From JAGTVG01 sp963820995 (lineage in GTDB: Bacteria > Bacteroidota > Bacteroidia > Cytophagales > Cyclobacteriaceae), in contig CAWGCL010000006.1 in assembly GCA_963820995.1 (NCBI GenBank), positions 1 to 64,000 on the forward strand: a DNA stretch of 64,000 bases, given 5' to 3'. The notes beneath the pieces were generated by a model. The model saw only the letters and a list, made by a program, of their open reading frames with translations. It ran no database searches and was not told the DNA's origin. This document shows positions 9,921 to 18,658 of the stretch, one piece after another; position 1 is the first letter of the stretch; each line of letters opens with the position of its first letter. The position numbers and the translations under genes were made by a program.

Positions 9921-9930
9921 GGGTAGGGGT
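9921..9930 (+). repeat. GGGTAGGGG motif, copy 1
   Basis: GGGTAGGGGT just past the restored stop codon of the GHL10 gene. The same 9-mer occurs at 12603 and 16563, all in one orientation and all intergenic. Function unknown. Confidence 0.4.
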
Positions 9931-9936
9931 TACACT

Positions 9937-11102
9937 TTATTTTTTGGCATAATCTTTTCTGATAGCCACTGCAAAAGCTTCCCAGTGTTCTTCCGTCATC
10001 CGGTGTTGGAGTAAAAAGGCAAATTCCGGAAGCGCCGTTTTCCATTGATTCACGAATAGCATCTTCCATTTCTTCAGGGATCAAACCGTGATTTTCAGGA
10101 TCTGGTTCAGCAGTCTTATTTTCAGGTCTTGGACAAATGAACAGTCCGCTATATAGAGGTTTTCTATTATCGATGGCTGCGACGCCCTCCTTGCAAACTT
10201 CTCCAATCCACTCAGTTCCTTTTAAATAAAAATCATTATAATTCATAGGATAAAATGAATCCATATTCCACTTATTCCATTCCTGCCTCACAATCTTTTT
10301 GGCGACAGAATTTGGACCTGGAAAAACAGCCGCGTTTATTTTCTTTCCTTTTGCATGGACCATATCAGCCAATCGGTTAGCTATACTTGTAATCAGGTCA
10401 TATCTATATTGTTTCCATTCTTCAACCGTGGAAGGATCTTCCACCGCCCTAATATCAGTTCCTGAGGTTTCCTTAAAACCATCCACACAATGATCACAAT
10501 AGCAATAATCGTAATCCGGATATTCCCTGTCCATAACAAGACCATATTTTTCCCAGAGGCCTTCCGCCAGAATTACATCCGGGAAACGGATATAGTCCAG
10601 ATGAATTCCATCCACTTCGGGTATCTCTGCAACCCTTCCATATAGATCACTTAAAAAATCATAAACTTCCACTCTGGAAGGGCAGAGAAATTTATAATGA
10701 TCTGCATAAGCCGGTTTTTCGAAGGCGGATTCTCCTTTTCCATTAATTGCATACCATTCAGGATCTAATTTTGGGTTTTCCCGCTGTATCATGGTGGGTA
10801 TCCAGGTATGAAACTCAAGCCCAAACTCCTTGGCTATTCCCCCAACACGCTTGTATGTTTCCGGATCATGGCCGCCATTATACATGAGGCCTATGATGCC
10901 TTTATTTTTATAGTCTGAAAATTGATCTCTTAAGTTCCTGATCGGTTTTATTCCGCGGGCCACTCAACCAGGCATATACCGGGACTTTAATATCGGGAAG
11001 TTGATTTGTCTCTATACCTGATAGGTTTTTCCCTTCTTTTGTGCCGGAGGTCTGGCATGCGGTTAGTGCTAAAAATATTAATACTGCAAGTAATTTATTC
11101 AT
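9937..11102 (-). pseudogene. GHL10-type glycoside hydrolase lipoprotein, two frameshifts
   Basis: Predicted secreted glycosidase of the glycosyl-hydrolase-like 10 (DUF187/YngK-like) family, about 388 residues when restored. It starts at 11102 with a lipoprotein signal (ALTAC, Cys16) and reads to PRNKTDQELKR. Near 10915-10935 the frame must move by +1 to continue QFSDYKNKGIIGLMYNGG. The core has the typical DGIHLDYIRFP strand near residue 140 and a late SFYPMNYNDF. A second +1 shift near 10000-10012 restores the end (RMTEEHWEAF...) and a TAA at 9937-9939. Without the second shift the frame runs into a non-homologous tail to 9875. Both breaks fit one extra base each, so this is either a pseudogene or carries sequencing errors. 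Confidence 0.78.
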
Positions 11103-11382
11103 GATTTTATGCTTTTATAAATGTACCTGTAAAATTAGGAGGATTTAGGTACTTAGCAATTATGATTATAACGAATTTATCATGTATGTGCAGGGATTTT
11201 TATAATATTCTTTGAAGGCATCCTTCAATTCCACAAAAACTTCATGATACTTTTCGCTAATTTCAATTCCTGTACCAAAGTCCATTCTTAGATTATTCAG
11301 ATTCGATCCTTCAATCTTGAGCCGAATAAAGGCATCGCTATTGCAATTGAATAATAGCAGTAATTTGAAAGATAATATTTGA

Positions 11383-12417
11383 TTATTTACCTGGGATCCA
11401 TTTTTCCAGATCAAAAACGTATAATCCACAACCCGCACCTGCTGCAGAACCAGCAATAGATGCCTGGAAGGCCATCATTTTACCATCATCGCTCACGACC
11501 GGATTAGAAGATCTAAAGCCTTTAACATCACTAAAAAAGGTTAATCTTTCATATGAAGGTGCATTAGGATTGAGAGAGAATTTATAAATGTCAATGTGGG
11601 CAGTTCCTTTGGGATTGTGTTTGTCAGATTCAATTAATGTAAATCCATCAAGCGGATAAATGCCTTCTGGTTCATCATATTGTTCCGGAGCTTTTGAGTA
11701 ATTGACAATCTCCCCTGTTTTTAAATTATACCCCATTACTTCGCTGCTGAATATACCTTTCGAAGTCTTACCATATTGAGACCAGATCAATTCATTTTCA
11801 TCTGGAGGTCTGAAATCCTGTGGTTCCAGAATATCTTCATACTTTATTCCATCAACAACAATGTCTTTATTATCAATTATGAGTTTCTTATTCACAATTT
11901 CAGGAAGATTTCCGTCATTGTATTTTATCTCTCCGGTATAAATGGTTTTATGATCAGGGGACCATGCAATCTTCATAGATCTTCTGGAAATAGCCGGGCC
12001 TTCATTTATTTGTTCATTAGGAATATCAACAGGCGGGGTTTTCAAATTTTCATCCATCACCTGCATGGTAAGTTGGTATCTTTCAGGTCCGCAGGTAAAC
12101 AATAAATCACCATTTGACAAGCATAATACCCTGTAATATCCATGTCCTGCGGGACGGTAAGACGGTTTTGTAATCTTTCTGGTTTTTTTTGACTTCACAT
12201 CCACCATCCATACATCCCCACCTGCACTATCCACGAAATAGACCGTTTTGCCATCCAAAGACCATTCCGCCCTCTGTCCAAAATCAGTTAGTGGTTTAAT
12301 ATGGGCGGGAAGCAATTCATTGGGAAAGCAACCTTCCGGTTCTTTTGTATTACAGGATAGAACTAGGATTAGTAAAGAAAAATAAAAAAATAAGTATATA
12401 GCTTTCATGGTATTCAA
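11383..12417 (-). CDS. TolB-like beta-propeller lipoprotein
   Basis: Periplasmic or surface lipoprotein of 344 residues with lipobox LVLSC (Cys22). The sequence contains PD40/WD40-like repeats: FGQRAEWSLDGKTVYFVD, KIAWSPDHKTIYTGE and SNPVVSDDGKMMAFQAS. This pattern predicts a TolB-type propeller that binds a protein or glycan. No catalytic signature is visible, though oligogalacturonate lyases and some peptidase N-domains share the fold. It lies 280 bp upstream of the GHL10 gene on the same strand, in a carbohydrate-related neighbourhood. The last residues (DLEKWIPGK) look like a natural end. Confidence 0.8.
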   Translation of the reverse strand: MNTMKAIYLFFYFSLLILVLSCNTKEPEGCFPNELLPAHIKPLTDFGQRAEWSLDGKTVYFVDSAGGDVWMVDVKSKKTRKITKPSYRPAGHGYYRVLCLSNGDLLFTCGPERYQLTMQVMDENLKTPPVDIPNEQINEGPAISRRSMKIAWSPDHKTIYTGEIKYNDGNLPEIVNKKLIIDNKDIVVDGIKYEDILEPQDFRPPDENELIWSQYGKTSKGIFSSEVMGYNLKTGEIVNYSKAPEQYDEPEGIYPLDGFTLIESDKHNPKGTAHIDIYKFSLNPNAPSYERLTFFSDVKGFRSSNPVVSDDGKMMAFQASIAGSAAGAGCGLYVFDLEKWIPGK

Positions 12418-12602
12418 ATATAGCGCTATGAAAAATCATTTATATTCTACATCCAAAATATAATCTATCCCAATGATTTAATTATTGTTTTGGCATATTA
12501 TTCATTTGTTATGATTAGTAATTATATAATATAACTAACTCAAATAATATATTGCAATTAAGTCAACTTGGATATTTGCATGCGATACTTTATCTTTTGG
12601 AA

Positions 12603-12612
12603 GGGTAGGGGT
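12603..12612 (+). repeat. GGGTAGGGG motif, copy 2
   Basis: GGGTAGGGGT in the divergent promoter region between the TolB-like lipoprotein (minus) and the SDR gene (plus), about 185 bp and 96 bp from the two starts. The 12418-12698 gap contains no gene I can support. Confidence 0.4.
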
Positions 12613-12698
12613 ACAAAATAGGATAGAGCAGATTATAGATTGCTTAGGCAATAAAGAAACAAAATGCAACAAGCTCAAAAATAAAACTGAAATATAGA

Positions 12699-13389
12699 AT
12701 GTCTAAAATAGCAATTATAACAGGTGCCACTGGAAATTTGGGTAAAGCAGTTACGCAAAAAATGGTTGGTACGGGATATACTGTCATTGGGACCACTGAA
12801 CCTGGGAAAGATATCTCATCTGAGGATGTGCATGTGGTATATAAAGCAGTGGATCTGACTGATCCTGAAGACAGCCGAATCATTTATAGAGGAGGTAGTA
12901 TCAAAATATGGTAAGATTGATGCCGTTATCTGTCTTGTTGGTGGATTTGAAATGGCAACTTTGGCCGAAACTTCTCATGAGGCCTTAGAGAAAATGATCA
13001 ATCTGAATTTTTTTACTGCCTTTAACACCATTCAACCCATTCTCAGGTTACTGAAAGACCAGGAAGACAGGAAAAATATAGTACTGATAGGGGCAAAACC
13101 TGTTTTCGAACCGAATGCAGCTAAAGCGGTTTTTCCGTATGCTTTGTCAAAAACTATGATCATAAAAATGGCAGAGGTGATTAATGCAGACTCAAGGCAA
13201 AATAATACTACTGCTACCGTTATTGTACCCAGTATCATTGATACACTGCCGAACAGAGCAGCTATGCCGGATGCTAATTTTTCCGATTGGGTAAACCCGG
13301 AAAGCATCGCTGAAAAAATAGCATTCATATGTGGGGAAGGGGGAAAGGACCTCCGGGAAACGATCCTGAAGATCTATGGAAATTCCTAA
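12699..13389 (+). pseudogene. Short-chain dehydrogenase/reductase, one frameshift
   Basis: NAD(P)-dependent SDR of about 230 residues when restored. The N-terminus shows the TGATGNLGKAV cofactor motif (classical TGxxGxG type) at residues 8-18. At about 12866-12875 the frame breaks: one reading stops at 12914, while the +1 frame continues TAESFIEEVVSKYGKIDAV and joins the part that follows. The active-site region is VLIGAKPVFEP...YALSKTMI, with the YxxxK pair intact but a weak catalytic serine position. The shift fits one extra base. Either a sequencing indel or an inactivated gene. Neighbours are a TolB-like lipoprotein (divergent) and an amidohydrolase (94 bp downstream). Confidence 0.8.
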
Positions 13390-13483
13390 ATATCGATTTT
13401 AATGCCTGGTTAGATTGCTAACCTTTTTTATATAGTAAGAATTAGAATTTATAAATGGACATCTTATACGAATACATCTTGAA

Positions 13484-14635
13484 ATGAAACATGTCAGGCG
13501 TAGTTTTCTTAAGAAACTAGCAACATCAGCTATATTAACATCGCTATCTCCAATAGCCCGGCCATTTTCAGAAAGAAAAATGGAACATTCATCGAGGCTA
13601 ATGAAATCATTCAAGAAAATTGATGTTCATACACATATTTCATCTGATGCATCTTATTTAAAAGAAGTAATGGATGAGTGGAATATGAAAATGTTCACGA
13701 TCTGTAATGAAGGACTTAAAACGGATCGCTTAAAAGCCCAAATAGAAGCTGCTGCTGAGATCACAGATAATCTTCCCAGATACTATGCATGGTGTACTAC
13801 TTTTGATTTGAACGGGATAGGAAAGCCTGAGTGGTCCGGACAGGTGATTGAAAAATTGAAAGATGATTTTGATCGTGGTGCACTGGGGGTCAAGGTCTGG
13901 AAAGAAATAGGTATGCAATTGAAAGATTCGAAAGGAAACTTTATACTAATAGATAATCCACTGTTTGATCCTATATTCGATTTTATTAGCAATAATAATA
14001 AAACCTTGTTCATGCATATTGGTGACCCTCCAAATTATTGGTTATCTGCCGGACCCGATGGATTGCCTGATGCATGGTATAAGGAAGGAAACGATGTATG
14101 GAATCGAATCGGGAAATTTAAAGGGGAGGTGGCTTATGACAGGCTGATGCGTGCGAGGGATATTGTGTTGTCAAGGAATCCAGATTTAAAAATAGTCGGA
14201 TGTCATATGGGGAATTTGAGTTATGATTTAAACCAACTTGCTAAAAGATTGAATCAATTCCCGAATTACGCTGTAGAAACTTCATTCACAATACCCTTTC
14301 TAAAAGGTCAGGCCAGGGAAAAAGTGAGAGAGTTTTTTCACAAATACCAGGACAGGATTCTTTACGGATCAGATATATCCGGGGGATTGATTGCCAGTCC
14401 CTATCTGATCGATATGCCAAAAATCAATATTAAATGGTCCGAAACTGAGATTAATAACCTAAAATCGGAACTTCTTTTTCAATATGAGGAAGATTTCAAG
14501 TATTTTTCTACTGACAAGGAATTTTCACAAGGAGATTACAATGTGCGTGGATTGTCACTTCCTGAAGAAGTTTTACATAAAATATATTTTAATAATTCAG
14601 TTTCGTGGGTTAAAGGAATTGATAAGAATTTTTAG
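13484..14635 (+). CDS. Amidohydrolase family protein (secreted TIM-barrel metal hydrolase)
   Basis: Metal-dependent hydrolase of 383 residues of the amidohydrolase-2 type. The N-terminus (MKHVRRSFLKKLATSAIL) looks like a twin-arginine signal. The first strand motif DVHTHIS (His-x-His, near residue 47) supplies two metal ligands. Later MHIGDPPNYW and CHMGNLSYD carry further histidines, and ILYGSDISGG carries the barrel-end aspartate. This family contains lactonases, decarboxylases and hydrolases of sugar or aromatic acids. The substrate is unknown; the locus suggests a sugar-acid lactone or similar. It converges on the DUF4838 gene, with 49 bp between the two stops. Confidence 0.85.
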   Translation: MKHVRRSFLKKLATSAILTSLSPIARPFSERKMEHSSRLMKSFKKIDVHTHISSDASYLKEVMDEWNMKMFTICNEGLKTDRLKAQIEAAAEITDNLPRYYAWCTTFDLNGIGKPEWSGQVIEKLKDDFDRGALGVKVWKEIGMQLKDSKGNFILIDNPLFDPIFDFISNNNKTLFMHIGDPPNYWLSAGPDGLPDAWYKEGNDVWNRIGKFKGEVAYDRLMRARDIVLSRNPDLKIVGCHMGNLSYDLNQLAKRLNQFPNYAVETSFTIPFLKGQAREKVREFFHKYQDRILYGSDISGGLIASPYLIDMPKINIKWSETEINNLKSELLFQYEEDFKYFSTDKEFSQGDYNVRGLSLPEEVLHKIYFNNSVSWVKGIDKNF

Positions 14636-14684
14636 CAGAAAAGATATAATTCTGAGGTTCTATCAATCTCATTACGATTATTGA

Positions 14685-16484
14685 TTATTTTGCATTTTCA
14701 ATCCTTCTGTGAAAGTCATCCTGATTGCTTTCCTCACCATATTCAGCATAGTGGGTGATACCTTCTCTTTCAGCGATCCGCCTGAATTTTGTATAGGTTC
14801 CGTCGTTTCGAGCCTCGACTGGTGTCAATTTGCATTTCAGGTATAATAATGGGAGGGAGGCCATTTCCACACGATTCAGAATCTCATCATTATCTGCTAC
14901 GATGGCTGCATTTGAAAAAATCTCGGTTGATCGTTCTAAAAAGTCACCTGAAAAGATCTCGTCATCAGCAGATAATCTGTTGTACCTATGTGATTCGATG
15001 TGTATATGAGTTTCAGGTGTAATCCTTCCATATAGTAAATCGAAATATTGACGGACATACTTACCTGCTCTTCCGTAATAACCATACATGAAATCATCAA
15101 TTACATCGTCAACATTACAATCAGGATTCCACAGCAACCGTGAAATCAGGTAAGACCTGAGCTCGGCAAACTCTCCACCGCGGCTTTCATAGGCTGCCTG
15201 CTCCATGATCCCGATGGCATGGTTCTCCCTGAATGTCTGGATATTGGGTTGAAGTACGAGCATATTTGGATACGGCATTAGATAGTGCTGAAAATACACA
15301 ACGTAATCCCAAATGTACAGGTTTTGAGCTATCGCAGACCAGCCTTTCAGGTCCTGCAGAAATAATTGGTTGCGTGGACAAGTTTCTATGGAATGCGAAA
15401 AACAGCACTCAATACTGCACAAGCGGACCACAACATTATGGCGTGGTTGTATTGTTTTACAAGGCTTCCTCGAATATTTATATGCCAGCGTACCGATAAA
15501 TTTATCCGGAAATTCTTTTTCAACTGCTTCGGCAACCTGGTTAACAAACCAGATAATTACTCCGGATTCGCTTCCCTCTTTTTTCACAATCGCCTGACAA
15601 TTATCACATTGGCACGGATTGTCTCTATCGTTTTGTGATACATCATAGATCAGGTATTCGGGATGCTCCCGCATCTGTTTTTTTATCCTTTCAGTAAGTA
15701 TCTTAAGAACGTCAGGATTGGTTAGGCACAACTGAGCATCCTTGTATATCCTTTGGTTATCGATCAGGCTATAATATTCCGGATGATCGTCAAAGAATTC
15801 TTCGGGTGGCACTAAAGGAAAGAATGTATGTACGGACCAATAACTTTCTATTCCGCCAGGCTGTTGTCTCAAAGACATCGCGCCATTCATCCTGTTTCTG
15901 GCTGCCCATATGCTATCAAACGCTTCAAAATAGAAATCATTACGCACCCTTATCCCGGGTGCTTCTGAATGATCGATAGAGGAAAATTTGTATTCTTTCC
16001 TTTTGGGAATCACACTCACCGATGGAGTGTACCACCTGCAGCCAAACTCATTTTCAAGGAAAGCCATAACACCATACATGGAGCCTCTTTGCTTTCCTCC
16101 ATAAATTAAAATATCCGGACCGTAACTGCGATATCTGAATGATTCATCCAGGTCAGCAGGAGCCTCTTTATCTGTTTTTTCTTTCACAAGGTGATTATAA
16201 CCAACAACAATCTGTGGACCCTGGTAGTCCTGTTCAACTGGCTGTATCGGTAATTCTACGCCACTGATCTCCTTCAGCCAATATTGAAGCTCTTTGGCTG
16301 CCCATTGTTCCGATTCGGAAGCATTGTTGCTAACCGCAATTCTGTATTTCGAATCTTTAGCTGTAAATAATACATGTTCAGTATTCCTCGGATACGAATC
16401 TGTTTTCGTAGATGAATTCTGCGCTATGGAATTATCAGCTAAGAAAAAAAATATAAGGATGATGATAATTAGTTTCCGGTACAT
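14685..16484 (-). CDS. DUF4838 domain-containing secreted protein
   Basis: Secreted protein of 599 residues with a signal peptide (ending near DNSIAQ). Residues about 50-150 resemble the alpha-glucuronidase/GH20 N-terminal fold (WAAKELQYWLKEISGVELP, then GPQIVVGYN), which is common in front of glycosidase barrels. The DUF4838 core follows, with the conserved SQNDRDNPCQCDNCQAI near residue 290 and NLYIWDYVVYF. Such proteins are predicted glycoside hydrolases of unknown specificity. The gene has about 320 bp of upstream sequence containing a GGGTAGGGG motif, and it lies in a cluster of carbohydrate-active genes. Confidence 0.85.
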   Translation of the reverse strand: MYRKLIIIILIFFFLADNSIAQNSSTKTDSYPRNTEHVLFTAKDSKYRIAVSNNASESEQWAAKELQYWLKEISGVELPIQPVEQDYQGPQIVVGYNHLVKEKTDKEAPADLDESFRYRSYGPDILIYGGKQRGSMYGVMAFLENEFGCRWYTPSVSVIPKRKEYKFSSIDHSEAPGIRVRNDFYFEAFDSIWAARNRMNGAMSLRQQPGGIESYWSVHTFFPLVPPEEFFDDHPEYYSLIDNQRIYKDAQLCLTNPDVLKILTERIKKQMREHPEYLIYDVSQNDRDNPCQCDNCQAIVKKEGSESGVIIWFVNQVAEAVEKEFPDKFIGTLAYKYSRKPCKTIQPRHNVVVRLCSIECCFSHSIETCPRNQLFLQDLKGWSAIAQNLYIWDYVVYFQHYLMPYPNMLVLQPNIQTFRENHAIGIMEQAAYESRGGEFAELRSYLISRLLWNPDCNVDDVIDDFMYGYYGRAGKYVRQYFDLLYGRITPETHIHIESHRYNRLSADDEIFSGDFLERSTEIFSNAAIVADNDEILNRVEMASLPLLYLKCKLTPVEARNDGTYTKFRRIAEREGITHYAEYGEESNQDDFHRRIENAK

Positions 16485-16806
16485 TATAATTTAATTTTTT
16501 ATAAAAAAATACGGTGAAGTTCCTTGCTTACCAAAATAAGGAAAATTAAATATATTTAGCTAGGGTAGGGGCTTAAAGAGTTTTCGTCATCATTTATTTT
16601 TGATTTTAAATCAATGATATGTTGTATAATATCGAAGCCTTGTATTTTTTGGAAGCTGGCCAGTTTCCCTGAGGAATATTTGAGATATTATTGAGTGCAA
16701 AAACGAGTATATAAATTATATTAAAGAGTTTTGAGAGTATTTGGCATCATATAACAACTGGTTGACATTGAATAGGGGATAATGTAAGGATATATCCGGA
16801 TATTCC
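16485..16806. other. Upstream region of the DUF4838 gene
   Basis: A 322-bp AT-rich gap that should hold the DUF4838 promoter (minus strand). I see no gene. It contains a GGGTAGGGG motif and a perfect 12-bp palindrome ATATCCGGATAT at 16792-16803, just past the stop of the GDCCVxC gene. Confidence 0.5.
16563..16577 (+). repeat. GGGTAGGGG motif, copy 3
   Basis: GGGTAGGGGCTTAAA, 79 bp upstream of the DUF4838 start codon (the gene is on the minus strand). The AGGGGCTTAAA part is also found at 417-427. Confidence 0.4.
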
Positions 16807-17022
16807 TCAGCAACTACTGGAACCTTTTTCCTGAACTGGCGGACACATGACCGTGCCGTAAGAGCAGAACACACAACAATCACCTTTATTTGGTTTCAAT
16901 AATTTCTCGCAATTAGTACATTCATAAAAAAATTGACAGGCATTTGTAGGCATTATTTCTTTTTTCTTAAATCCACAAAATGGACAGGTAAGTTCCGATT
17001 CAAGAATTATTTCTTTTCGCAT
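16807..17022 (-). CDS. GDCCVxC domain-containing small zinc-ribbon protein
   Basis: A 71-residue cysteine-rich protein. It has an N-terminal CPFC, a central CTNC, then the family-defining GDCCVFCSYGTVMCPP near residues 47-62, and ends in SSSC. The spaced CxxC pairs predict metal binding. Some family members carry selenocysteine or sit beside mercury-transport genes; here all positions are cysteine and no mer gene is near. The role is unknown (metal handling or redox is an inference). It appears monocistronic. Confidence 0.85.
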   Translation of the reverse strand: MRKEIILESELTCPFCGFKKKEIMPTNACQFFYECTNCEKLLKPNKGDCCVFCSYGTVMCPPVQEKGSSSC

Positions 17023-17191
17023 TGTTTTAGATTAGACTAAAAACAAATATAACTTTATATAAAACCATTAATGTAAAAGGAAGTTTTATTTTAGTCTCAA
17101 TTAATTAGTTACAAATATAGATTCTCACCAACATAATCTATGTAATTCCCTTTCACCGATGCTGAGTCCTTAGTCAAAAGCTTTGGTCGTC

Positions 17192-17279
17192 GTTGAACGC
17201 TTTGTCGTAAGCGTTAACAAAAAATCTCTAACGTTATCGTGTGATACGATCGTCCGATAACTGATTTTATGTTAATCAG
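17192..17279. other. Structured noncoding stretch with three consecutive hairpins
   Basis: Inside a gene-free gap (17023-17419) three inverted repeats lie side by side. (1) GTT-G-AACGCTT at 17192-17202 pairs with AAGCGTTAAC at 17209-17218, ten pairs with one bulged G. (2) GTTATCG at 17233-17239 pairs with CGATAAC at 17255-17261, with an inner ATCGT/ACGAT stem. (3) CTGATT at 17261-17266 pairs with AATCAG at 17274-17279. No coding frame is seen. It could be a small RNA, a regulatory element or the trace of a repeat. The strand is unknown. Confidence 0.35.
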
Positions 17280-17342
17280 CAGAGCTGAACGCAAATCCCC
17301 GGAGAATTGTTATATAATTTACATTATGTTAAATAGAGCATA

Positions 17343-17376
17343 GAAAAATAAAGACGGCCCGAATAACTGGGCCGCC
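17343..17376 (-). terminator. Rho-independent terminator of the TPR gene
   Basis: On the minus strand GGCGGCCC (17376-17369) pairs with GGGCCGTC (17360-17353), eight pairs with one G-U, an 8-nt loop, then TTTATTTTT. It lies 44 bp past the TPR gene stop. This is the most GC-rich hairpin noticed in the window. Confidence 0.85.
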
Positions 17377-17419
17377 TGAGTATATCTTAACTCCCCTACT
17401 TTTATCTTTATTTTTCCCC

Positions 17420-18592
17420 TTATTGCTCTATTTCTGAAGTGGCTCCTAAAGCATCTAATTTTGCTTTAACTTCATTAACTTTCACATAGTCCTTCATCAA
17501 AGCATATAAAGTCTGCAATGTTTGTAAAGTGCTAACATCTTGAGGATTTACTTCATGCGCTTTTTCAAAATATGGAATCGCAAAAGTGAATATTTCATTC
17601 GCCCTGGCCTCAACCGCCTTGCCTTCCTTTTTATATGTGTCAAGATCCATATCCTGGGCTGCTTTTAATACTTCTGCTCCCTGGTTATATTTATTTACCC
17701 CTAAATTGTATAAAGCTTCAAAATACTCAGGATTTTTCTCTAAACATTTCTCATACCATTGGCCGGCTTCTTCATATTCTTCTGAAGCGTCATAAATGTA
17801 TCCCATTTCATAATACAATATATAATTGTCCGGGTCCTTAGCTATAGCTTCGTTAAGCGATTCTTTAGCTTCATCAATCTTATTGGCCATAATCAGTAAA
17901 GTGATCAAATCTTGCTTCAGGTCATGGTCTTCCGGATATTGTAACCTGGCTCGCCTGGCGGCCTCCAATGCAGCTAAAGTATCCTTTACCACTGCCCTGT
18001 ACACGTAAATAATATTTCTATGAACATTGACATCAGCCATGTTATGATCAGCAAGGTAATTGAAGTTTTCCAATGCAAGTTCCGTATCGTCCATCTGCTG
18101 AGCTGCATATCCTGAATATTGCCAAGCTGTGGTATCATTTGGAAAAAGAAGTTTAACCATATCAAAATAAGCAATTGATCCCTCATAATCGCCGCTCTGA
18201 TAAGCTTCTACAGCACCGTTAAACGCAGCACTGTACAATGCAACAATCCGCTGGTCAGCAAATATGTAGTATGTACTTGTCTCGGGTTCCATTTCCTTAA
18301 CCTTAAGAAATGCTTCAGCAGCTTCATTATAAGCGTTATCACTTAATGATTTTATGGCTTCATCTTCTGAATTATAGATAGTTTCATATATCAATCCTCG
18401 ATAATACCATGTTTTCACCTTATCTTTCGTTTTTTCATGCTCAGTGGCAGCATCAATAATCGATTTAGCTTCAGTCACTTCTCCTTTATCGAGAAGAATT
18501 TTAGCTTTTTCTATCTTAGGAGTTTTCTCATTCTGAGCGAAAGCGACGCTTACGGTAAGGAGTAAAAATAAAATTAACCTAATCTGTTTCAT
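17420..18592 (-). CDS. Secreted tetratricopeptide repeat protein
   Basis: Exported protein of 390 residues with a signal peptide (MKQIRLILFLLLTVSVAFAQ). The mature part consists of TPR helices: EAYQSGDYEGSIAYFDMVKLLFPND near residue 130, IDEAKESLNEAIAKDPDNYILYYEMGYIY near residue 240, and EEAGQWYEKCLEKNPEYFEALYNLG near residue 275. It should act as a periplasmic protein-protein scaffold. It is 66 bp downstream of gyrA on the same strand, with a strong terminator after it, so it may be co-transcribed with gyrA. The precise role is unknown. Confidence 0.88.
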   Translation of the reverse strand: MKQIRLILFLLLTVSVAFAQNEKTPKIEKAKILLDKGEVTEAKSIIDAATEHEKTKDKVKTWYYRGLIYETIYNSEDEAIKSLSDNAYNEAAEAFLKVKEMEPETSTYYIFADQRIVALYSAAFNGAVEAYQSGDYEGSIAYFDMVKLLFPNDTTAWQYSGYAAQQMDDTELALENFNYLADHNMADVNVHRNIIYVYRAVVKDTLAALEAARRARLQYPEDHDLKQDLITLLIMANKIDEAKESLNEAIAKDPDNYILYYEMGYIYDASEEYEEAGQWYEKCLEKNPEYFEALYNLGVNKYNQGAEVLKAAQDMDLDTYKKEGKAVEARANEIFTFAIPYFEKAHEVNPQDVSTLQTLQTLYALMKDYVKVNEVKAKLDALGATSEIEQ

Positions 18593-18658
18593 GATTTCAA
18601 GATATTTACTTAATTAATTAGTTTGTTACATATATATTATACACTGTATATCAGCTCT

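Noticed and set aside
11166..11456. A 96-codon minus-strand frame downstream of the TolB-like gene
   Set aside because: Its first part overlaps the TolB-like gene in another frame, and the rest shows no recognisable family, signal or start. The tail looks protein-like, so it could be a remnant, but this is not enough to call it.
15187..15638. Several overlapping open frames opposite or within the DUF4838 gene
   Set aside because: They are shadows of a gene with strong family motifs and show no motifs of their own.
16792..16803. ATATCCGGATAT perfect palindrome
   Set aside because: Too short and without a loop or T-run to be a terminator, and no second copy was seen.
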